Shown here: in pieces, positions 52,193-58,579 of the stretch
Layout of the letters: each line of letters begins with the position of its first letter
How positions within the stretch are numbered: the stretch's first letter is position 1
Assembly (NCBI GenBank): GCA_963542845.1
Contig: CAUTZA010000003.1
Location: 1-64,000, forward strand
From: JABCPO02 sp963542845
Lineage (GTDB): Bacteria; Bacillota; Clostridia; TANB77; CAG-508
Direction: 5' to 3'
DNA length: 64,000 bases
The notes under the pieces: generated by a model
Seen by the model: the letters and a program-made list of their open reading frames with translations, nothing else
Database searches by the model: none
Told to the model about the DNA's origin: nothing
Program-made: the position numbers and the translations under genes

Positions 52193-53155
52193 TCATAATA
52201 TTTTCAATAATTCTTCTATTTTATCTTTTGAGTCTATTTCATTTACTCTCACTCTAACTTCTTTTCCATTTTTAAGTCCTGATGTATACCAAATTATATG
52301 TTTTCTAATATCTTTTGTCGCCTTTTCTTTTCCATATAATTCTTCTAAAATATCATAATGTTTAAGTATTATTTCTTTTACATCTTCAAGATTTTCATTA
52401 TCATCTATAATTTCATTTTTTTCTAAGCTTTCAACAATATTTCTTACTTTATGGGGCTTTCCGAAGTGCACCTCTTGAAATCATAATTCCGTCTGCTCCT
52501 GTTTCTTCAAAAACTTCAAATGCTTTCTTTGAGTCTGTTATATCTCCATTTGCAATTACAGGAATTGTCACACTTTCTTTTACCTTTTTAATCATATCAT
52601 ATTTAGCAGTCCCAGAATAATATTGTTTCCTTGTTCTACCATGAATTGTAATCATTTTTATTCCATGTTTTTCTGCAAGTTTAGCAATTTCTAAACACGT
52701 AATATTATCATCATCCCATCCGAAGTCTCATCTTCAATGTGACTGGAACTTTAGAACCTCTAACAACCGCAATTATAATGTCTTCTGCCTTTTTAATATC
52801 TTTTAATAGGTCACTTCCACCACCATTTTTAACAATTTTAGGTGCAGGGCATCCCATATTAATATCTAATATATCACACTTTTCACTTAATATTCTAGAT
52901 GCTTTTTCCATATATTCTGGATCATCTCCAAAAAGCTGATATGCAACAGGATACTCATTTTTATATTTTTCAAGCATCTTCATTGTTTTTTTATCCTCAT
53001 AAACAACTGCTCTTGCATTTACCATTTCAGTCCATATAATTCCGTGCTCTACTTATTTCTTTTTGTATCTGTCTAAAAGCTTTATCAGATACACCAGCCA
53101 TTGGGCCTATTATAATATTGTTTTCTATTTCTAAATTTCCAATCTTTAACTTCAT
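52193..53155 (-). CDS. dusB: tRNA-dihydrouridine synthase DusB with three CGGA frameshifts
   Basis: 319 residues, FMN TIM-barrel that reduces uridines in tRNA. IIIGPMAGVSDKAFRQIQKE at the start; CGGA 53044-53041 (codon 38, after GCA) gives ISRAGIIWTEMVNARAVV; DINMGCPAPKIVKNGGGSDL has the catalytic Cys; CGGA 52722-52719 (codon 145, after CTT) gives VTLKMRLGWDDDNITC; ITIHGRTRKQYYSG follows; CGGA 52463-52460 (codon 231, after CTT) gives MISRGALGKPHKVRNIV. ATG 53155 overlaps the rodA stop (TAATG). It ends 20 bp before asnS. Confidence 0.92.
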
Positions 53156-54309
53156 TATCCCTCTTTCTTAATCATTGTTGTAGTTCCTTCAAAATCTATA
53201 AATATGGCTTTTTTCCTTCTACCGCTTATAGAAAGTAATAATCCAATTGCCATAAAATTTGTTATTAATGCTGAACCACCATAACTCACAAACGGAAGTG
53301 GTACCCCCGTTACTGGTAAAATTCCCATTGTCATTCCAATATTTTCAACCATGTGATAGAAAAATATTCCTGTAATTCCTATAGCTAGATACGTCCCTGA
53401 ATTGTCCTTTGCCGTTTTTGCAATATTTATTCCTGATAATATTAGAATTATATATAGTATTATAACCATACCCGATACAACAAATCCGAAACTCTTCCGA
53501 TATCAAAGAATAGATAAAGTCTGTTGTTTTCGGATGTAAATATCCGAAGCTGTGCTTGTGTTCCTTTAAACATCCCCATCCCAAATATTTGTCCTGATCC
53601 TATTGCAAGTTTTGATTGTATCACATTATAACCAATTCCTCTTGGATCTAATTCAGGATTCATAAAAACCTTTATTCTCTGTATCGCATGAGGTGCATAT
53701 ACTGGTAATATATAATTATATATTAGGTATACTCCTAATATTCCGAAGTATAATTCCTAAAAATATATATCTTTTTCGTAATCCTGCAACATACAGTATT
53801 GCTACAAACGCAAAAATATATGCGAGTGCTGTACCATAATCTGGTTGTTTTATTATAAGTGCTATTGGTATCGCTGCAACTATAACTGCAAATACTAACT
53901 TATACAATTTATTTATCTCATCTTTTCCTTTGTACTGTAATCTAACTATAACAGATACAATAAACATAAGTATAAATATTTTCCCCATTTCAGATGGTTG
54001 AAATGAAAGTTCTCCCAAATTATACCAACTACTTGCCCCTGATATTGGTGTTGTAAAAAGTACACCAATTAAAAGAATTAAAAATATTAAGTAAAATATT
54101 CCTGAATATTTTAATATCTTATTATAATCTATAAACGTAAAAAATATCAAAAACGGTACTGATACAACAAACCATCTTACCTGTTTACTAAAATCCACAA
54201 GTCCCTTATTTATAGTTGCAGAATATAAAGCAAAAAGGCCTATTGCTAAAAGCAATAAGCTACATATTAAAACTTTCCATTCTAAATTTTTTAAAAATTG
54301 TTTACTCAT
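53155..54309 (-). CDS. rodA: SEDS glycosyltransferase RodA with three CGGA frameshifts
   Basis: 383 residues, about ten membrane helices; it polymerises peptidoglycan for cell elongation. Family residues: GASSWYNLGELSFQPSEMGK, IKQPDYGTALAY, LDPRGIGYNVIQSKLAIGSG, FVSYGGSALITNF. Sites: CGGA 53745-53742 (codon 189, after CTT; FLGIILGILGVYLIY), 53546-53543 (codon 255, after CTT; GTQAQLGYLHPKTTDFIYSL), 53488-53485 (codon 274, after TTT; LISEEFGFVVSGMVI). Two out-of-phase CGG copies in the same short stretch (ATA TCG GAA, GTA TCG GGT) are read normally, a neat internal control. The start overlaps the minE stop. Confidence 0.93.
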
Positions 54310-54899
54310 TATTCTCCTTGGTTATCACTTTCTTCTTTTGTTTCATTTTTTTCTTCTTCGATTTTTTCAAGTTTTGCTTCTTTTTCTTGTCTCTCTTTTT
54401 CTAATCTTTCTTTTTCTTCTTTTTCTTTTAAAAGCTTATTTCTTCTTTCTTCCTTGTTTCTTTCAAGTATTTCTCTTTTTTCTTGTTCTTCTATTTCCTT
54501 TTCAACATCACCAATTGCTTCTACCTTTTTTTCTGCAAGTTCTTCCACAATTTCTTCTGTTTTTTGAATATTTCCTGCTTTCATTTCACTCTTCACATTG
54601 ATAATCGGTGCTTTTATAACAAATCCTGTTTCTGATCTTAACCCATCATTTTTAATAGAATTTGTCATTTCTATCTCAACAGTTTTTTCATCAACAATTA
54701 CATATTTTTGCATAACTTTAACAATATCCTGTTTCATTATTTCCATAAAATCTGTAGAGATACTTGCTCTATCTTGCACCAATAATATATTAAGTCTTTC
54801 TTTTGCAAGATTTCTTGTTTTTTCTTTTTCTTCTTGTTGGTCATCATTACCATTTAATCTTTTGTTTCTATTCCAGAATTCTCTTAATACTTCTAGCAT
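54309..54899 (-). CDS. minE: MinE with a long charged C-terminal extension
   Basis: 196 residues, about twice the usual length. Residues 1-95 are MinE: LNILLVQDRASISTDFMEIM and VMQKYVIVDEKTVEIEM. Beyond about residue 125 comes a Glu/Lys-rich single helix or coiled coil (AEKKVEAIGDVEKEIEEQEK onward) to the end. It stimulates MinD ATPase and sets pole-to-pole patterning. It is directly after minD and overlaps rodA. No minC in the window. No in-phase CGG. Confidence 0.85.
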   Translation of the reverse strand: MLEVLREFWNRNKRLNGNDDQQEEKEKTRNLAKERLNILLVQDRASISTDFMEIMKQDIVKVMQKYVIVDEKTVEIEMTNSIKNDGLRSETGFVIKAPIINVKSEMKAGNIQKTEEIVEELAEKKVEAIGDVEKEIEEQEKREILERNKEERRNKLLKEKEEKERLEKERQEKEAKLEKIEEEKNETKEESDNQGE

Positions 54900-54922
54900 A
54901 ATATCTCCTTTCTACATAATTG

Positions 54923-55705
54923 TTATTTTTTTCTAAACCAAGAAAATAATCCTCTTTTTGCTGTAGGTATTGTTATTTCTACATTTTCTCCTAATATTCT
55001 TCTAGAAATTTCAATATATGCCCTTCCTGAAGGTGACTTCTTATTTGTTACAACAGGTTCTCCCTTATTTGTATGCATTATTATATATTCATCATCTGGA
55101 ACAACCCCAACAAGTTCTATTGATAATAAGTCTACTATATCATCAACATCCATCATTTCACCTTTTCTTACCATTTCAGGTCTTAACCTATTTATTATAA
55201 GTTCTGGATTTTTTATTCCCGAAACTTCTACAAGCGCAATAATTCTATCTGCATCCCTTATAGCAGATATTTCTGCTGTTGTTACAACTATTGCCCTATT
55301 TGCTCCTGCTACTGCATTCTTAAAACCTTGTTCAATACCTGCAGGGCAGTCTATTAGAATATAATCAAATTCTTCTCTAAGCTTATTAGTTATTTCAATC
55401 ATTTGTTCTTCTGTAACAGCACTCTTATCTCTTGTTTGTGCTGCTGGAAGTAGATAAAGATCTGTAAATCTCTTATCTTTTATAAGTGCTTGTCTAAGCT
55501 TACATTTTCCTTCCGCTACATCAACTAAATCATATACTATTCTATTTTCTAATCCCATAACTACATCTAAGTTTCTAAGTCCAATATCTGTATCTACTAA
55601 TACAACTTTTTTATCAGCTAGTGCTAATGCTGCACCTAAATTAGCTGTTGTTGTTGTCTTTCCAACTCCTCCTTTTCCTGATGTAATTACTATTACTTCT
55701 CCCAT
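54923..55705 (-). CDS. minD: Septum-site ATPase MinD
   Basis: About 260 residues starting MGEVIVITSGKGGVGKTTTT (deviant Walker A KGGVGKT); an upstream in-frame start at 55723 is possible. DTDIGLRNLDVVMGLENRIV, YILIDCPAGIEQGFKNAVAG (Walker B) and the amphipathic membrane-targeting end RGLFSWFRKK are classical MinD. With MinE it forms the Min system. No in-phase CGG, so MinD and MinE escape the frameshift requirement while RodA right after them does not. Confidence 0.95.
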   Translation of the reverse strand: MGEVIVITSGKGGVGKTTTTANLGAALALADKKVVLVDTDIGLRNLDVVMGLENRIVYDLVDVAEGKCKLRQALIKDKRFTDLYLLPAAQTRDKSAVTEEQMIEITNKLREEFDYILIDCPAGIEQGFKNAVAGANRAIVVTTAEISAIRDADRIIALVEVSGIKNPELIINRLRPEMVRKGEMMDVDDIVDLLSIELVGVVPDDEYIIMHTNKGEPVVTNKKSPSGRAYIEISRRILGENVEITIPTAKRGLFSWFRKK

Positions 55706-55788
55706 TTTATCCTCCATGGTCATTTAATTTCTTTTTTATTATACCATATTTCTTGATATTGTAAAATACCCCTATAAAACATAATAAA

Positions 55789-55817
55789 AAACCTAGAGTA
55801 TAATATACTCTAGGTTA
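55789..55817 (-). terminator. Terminator after the 56016 gene
   Basis: A 12-bp perfect stem, ACCTAGAGTATA and its complement around a 1-3 base loop; on the minus strand it is followed by TTTTTT. Confidence 0.85.
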
Positions 55818-55818
55818 A

Positions 55819-56016
55819 CTACTTAACTATTATATATTCAAAAAATTCTATTTTTTTAAATATATTAAGTCTTTCTACTAAATCTGTTGGGTTTTTATAA
55901 TATTCTTCTCTTTCACCAGGCTGTAATCTACCCCTTTTTATCAATTTTTTTATTAATATTTTATGATTATATAACTTTTCTTCACCTGTTTTAAGATTTT
56001 TAACCTTAATGTTCAT
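55819..56016 (-). CDS. Small basic protein, 65 aa, paralogue of the 56386 gene
   Basis: ATG 56016 follows AGGAGGTGG. The product (MNIKVKNLKTGEEKLYNHKI, LIKKLIKRGRLQPGEREEYY, KNPTDLVERLNIFKKIEFFE) shares a P-DLV-LN pattern and a short strand-helix-helix layout with the gene upstream. It is basic, without membrane segments. It has its own terminator. Function unknown; perhaps a small regulator. Confidence 0.6.
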   Translation of the reverse strand: MNIKVKNLKTGEEKLYNHKILIKKLIKRGRLQPGEREEYYKNPTDLVERLNIFKKIEFFEYIIVK

Positions 56017-56102
56017 CTTCCACCTCCTAAACATTTAAATCTAAATATTTATAATTTTTTCTCATAATTATATTATACCACACTTTTTAATATTCTCAAA
56101 AT

Positions 56103-56135
56103 AAAAAGACCTAAGGATTTCTCCTTGGGTCTTAT
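56103..56135 (-). terminator. Terminator after the 56386 gene
   Basis: AAGACCTAAGGA, TTTC loop, TCCTTGGGTCTT with one G-U pair; on the minus strand a TTTTTATTTT tail follows. Confidence 0.85.
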
Positions 56136-56170
56136 GACCAATATATTTCTTCTTCCCTTTTAATTTCCTA

Positions 56171-56386
56171 CTATTTCTTGTACTTCACCTTATATTTTCT
56201 TCCGAAGCGCTTCTCTTCGGAATTAAGTATAAATACTAAATCTTCTGGGTATTCCATAAAATGTTGTTTTGAATGATTATTAATCGCCTTATTTTGAATA
56301 AGATTTTCAATAAACTCTTTAACTTCAAAACTCTCCTCTTTTCCTTTTTCTTGTTTAATAATATAGCATTCTTTTGCTTTTTTCAT
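56171..56386 (-). CDS. Small protein, 71 aa, paralogue of the 56016 gene
   Basis: Product MKKAKECYIIKQEKGKEESF, then EVKEFIENLIQNKAINNHSK, ending in EYPEDLVFILNSEEKRFGRK and YKVKYKK. The YPEDLVFILN segment corresponds to NPTDLVERLN in the neighbour. It is driven by a consensus promoter. The in-frame TTC GGA near the end is out of phase for CGG and read normally. Function unknown. Confidence 0.6.
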   Translation of the reverse strand: MKKAKECYIIKQEKGKEESFEVKEFIENLIQNKAINNHSKQHFMEYPEDLVFILNSEEKRFGRKYKVKYKK

Positions 56387-56495
56387 TTTTTCTCACCCTT
56401 AATTTTAGAATTTGTTGAATCAGATTAAATATATTGTTATTGTTGCACCTCCTTTAAATTTTAATTAAAACTCAAATCATCTTCAACATAATTAT

Positions 56496-56524
56496 ATTAT
56501 AATCTATATTCTTACGTTTGTCAA
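56496..56524 (-). promoter_or_regulatory. Consensus promoter of the 56386 gene
   Basis: On the minus strand TTGACA (56524-56519), 17-base spacer, TATAAT (56501-56496): a perfect vegetative promoter, giving a leader of about 100 nt. It is one of the strongest-looking promoters in the window. Confidence 0.85.
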
Positions 56525-56547
56525 CATAATATAGTTACATTTTTTTA

Positions 56548-56919
56548 TTAGTTATTTTCTTCAATTATCTTTATTATTTTTTCTAATATTTCTTCTTTTC
56601 TTTTTTCATTACCATTTATATGATGATATCCAATAACTGCTTCAAGCGCCGTTGATTTTGCATATTCAGCTACACTTGTTCCTTTGGGTACATGGAAATT
56701 TTTAGTATTTCTTGCTCTTCTTGCTATAGTTTTTTCTTCTTCTGTTAATGTTTCTTCTAATCCTTCTAGTATTCTTGCTTGTTTTTTCGCATTTACAAGT
56801 TTTATACTTCTTAAATGTAATGTATGTGGTTTTGCATATGATTTTTCTATTAATCTTTCTCTTACTCTTAATTCATACACTGCATCTCCTATATATGCCC
56901 ACACTAAAGGTGAATACAT
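56548..56919 (-). CDS. mrnC: Mini-ribonuclease III
   Basis: 123 residues, an RNase III catalytic domain without an RNA-binding domain, for maturation of 23S rRNA in Bacillota. YSPLVWAYIGDAVYELRVRE carries the catalytic Asp; LTEEEKTIARRARNTK, VPKGTSVAEYAKSTALEAVI and GYHHIN complete the family pattern. No good ribosome site precedes ATG 56919; an upstream non-ATG start is possible. It follows rbgA closely. CGG occurs only out of phase (AAA GCG GAT). Confidence 0.9.
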   Translation of the reverse strand: MYSPLVWAYIGDAVYELRVRERLIEKSYAKPHTLHLRSIKLVNAKKQARILEGLEETLTEEEKTIARRARNTKNFHVPKGTSVAEYAKSTALEAVIGYHHINGNEKRKEEILEKIIKIIEENN

Positions 56920-56978
56920 ATCCGCTTTAGTTAAATTATTATTAATATTGTTTTTATCTTTCCCTTCTTCTATCTTTT

Positions 56979-57925
56979 CTATAATACTTCTCCTACTCTT
57001 TCTAATGTAATATTTCCAATCCTATTTTTTCTTAAATCTTGTATTATTGTTTTAGATACTTTCTCTAAATCAACTTCATTTCCTCTTTTTACTATATTCT
57101 TACTTTCTCCTATAGCTATCATAAGATTATATGAAATATTTGGTCTTTCTTTTATTTTTTCATAATCTTCATTTGATATATTATATCTATCCATTATTAA
57201 TTTTAAGTATTCTTCATGTTCTATAATATCTTTTAAAAATTCATATGCAACATCTACCATATCAAATATATCATCTTTTATACTTCCGAACTGCTGCTAA
57301 ATTATTACCTATTTTTGTATCTTCAAATTTAGGCCAAAGCATTCCTGGGCTGTCTATTATAGAAATCTTATCATTTACTCTCACCCATTTAAGTTTTTTA
57401 GTTACTCCTGCCTTATTCTTTGCTTCTAAACTATTCTTCCCTAAAAGCTTATTTATAATTGTACTTTTCCCAACATTCGGTATTCCCATTATCATTGTTT
57501 TTGTTGTATTAACACCTTTTTGAAGACTTTCTAAATATCTTTTCAATTCATCAATACCTTTTCCAGTATCTCCTATAGTTTCTATAACCTTATAGTCATT
57601 TTTTTCAAAATATTCTTTCCATATTTTTGTTTCTTTATTATCTGCTAAGTCTATCTTATTTAATAATACAACCCTTTTTATGCTTGTCTTATTTTTTATC
57701 ATTTCATTTAAATCTGGATTTCTAGATGCAATTGGTATTCTTGCATCTAGCACTTCTACTACTACATTAATACTTCCGAAGTATTTCTTTTATTTCTCTT
57801 TTTGTCTTAAACATATGCCCTGGATACCAGTTAATATTACTTCTAGAAATCTTATCATTATTTTCATTTCTTATATTACACTTTAAATTACATTCTCTAT
57901 TATTTTTTCTTTTTTTATTATACAT
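56979..57925 (-). CDS. rbgA: Ribosome biogenesis GTPase RbgA (YlqF) with two CGGA frameshifts
   Basis: 314 residues, circularly permuted GTPase for 50S assembly. ATG 57925 starts an unusual Asn/Lys/Arg-rich extension of about 30 residues before NINWYPGHMFKTKREIKEIL. CGGA 57778-57775 (codon 50, after CTT) gives ILGSINVVVEVLDARIPIAS; then VVLLNKIDLAD (G4), MGIPNVGKSTIINKLLG (G1), SIIDSPGMLWPKF (G3); CGGA 57288-57285 (codon 213, after GTT) gives NLAAVGSIKDDIFDMVDVAY, the start of the C-terminal domain. Its shift in this factor, those in ObgE, and that in TypA put three ribosome-associated GTPases under the same decoding rule. Confidence 0.92.
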
Positions 57926-58052
57926 ATCTTTCTCTCTTATCTTTTATCTATTATATTATACCACAATTCTTACTTAAACACATCTAAATATATTATTATA
58001 GTATAATTATTATAGTTATATTAATAGTTATATTTCTATTATCTTAATATAA

Positions 58053-58086
58053 TTAAAAGATGAGAAAACATTAATCTTCTCATCTG
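58053..58086 (-). terminator. Terminator of the 58553-ftsY operon
   Basis: AGATGAGAA (58058-58066) and TTCTCATCT (58077-58085) form the stem; on the minus strand TTTTAATT follows. Confidence 0.75.
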
Positions 58087-58094
58087 CTATTATT

Positions 58095-58553
58095 CTATCT
58101 AATCTTATACTGATTTCTATCGGCTCTTTCATCAAATTCTCTTTCATATTTGTCTGTAGCATAAAACCAATCTGTCTTATTGTCCTTAGTACTCCCTTTT
58201 CTATTTTTGTTAAACATTACATCTAAGAAATTTAAAAGTGCTATTATTATACCTAGTATCATTAACATTGCATTTAGTAATTGTGTGCTTGTTGTTATAT
58301 TTCCATTCATTAATGCAATTCCATATGTGAAGAATGCAAAATACGTTCCCAAATATATACTTGCAAATATTAGATTTCTTCTAAAAATCATAAATATTGA
58401 TATTAGAGTTATAAATATAACTGCTATTTCCATTTCTATTCCAGGAGTTGTAAAAGGTATTTCTGATCCTCCAGATATCATTAATGCTACATAAACTCTA
58501 AAAAGCCAAAACATTATAGCAAACATATTTACCATATAACTTATTAGTTCCAT
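58095..58553 (-). CDS. Membrane protein of unknown function, 152 aa
   Basis: Four hydrophobic helices (about 5-27, 42-57, 62-82, 90-112) followed by a charged cytoplasmic tail with many Asp, Lys and Arg (KTDWFYATDKYEREFDERAD). It is the last gene of the ftsY-UPF0182 operon. No family recognised. No in-phase CGG. Confidence 0.65.
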   Translation of the reverse strand: MELISYMVNMFAIMFWLFRVYVALMISGGSEIPFTTPGIEMEIAVIFITLISIFMIFRRNLIFASIYLGTYFAFFTYGIALMNGNITTSTQLLNAMLMILGIIIALLNFLDVMFNKNRKGSTKDNKTDWFYATDKYEREFDERADRNQYKIR

Positions 58554-58579
58554 TTTCCCCTCTTTTCTTTTTTCTTTTG

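Noticed and set aside
56196..56225. CTTCGGA string in the 56386 gene as a shift site
   Set aside because: It is read CGC TTC GGA AGA in frame, so CGG is out of phase and the frame continues normally.
6293..57778. prfB-like slippery P-site (CTT slipping by one base) as the whole explanation
   Set aside because: Only 18 of 45 sites have CTT, and at CTT C the re-pairing would be on TTC. Sites after TCA, GAG, TAC, GGA and others cannot slip by the same pairing.
6293..57778. CTTCGG as a C(UUCG)G tetraloop hairpin stimulating frameshift
   Set aside because: The bases flanking the hexamer do not pair at the sites I checked (for example AGA before and ATG after in dusB), and 27 sites lack the hexamer.
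2426..57925. Frameshifts as nanopore or assembly errors, for example at a methylated motif
   Set aside because: The extra base is always C, always before an in-phase Gly codon, and out-of-phase CGGA strings are unaffected. An error process would not know the reading frame. Raw reads would settle it fully.
2426..57925. The broken genes as pseudogenes in a decaying genome
   Set aside because: The affected genes include ftsZ, obgE, sufB, asnS, proS and rodA, show no other lesions, and keep perfect family sequence on both sides of each site.
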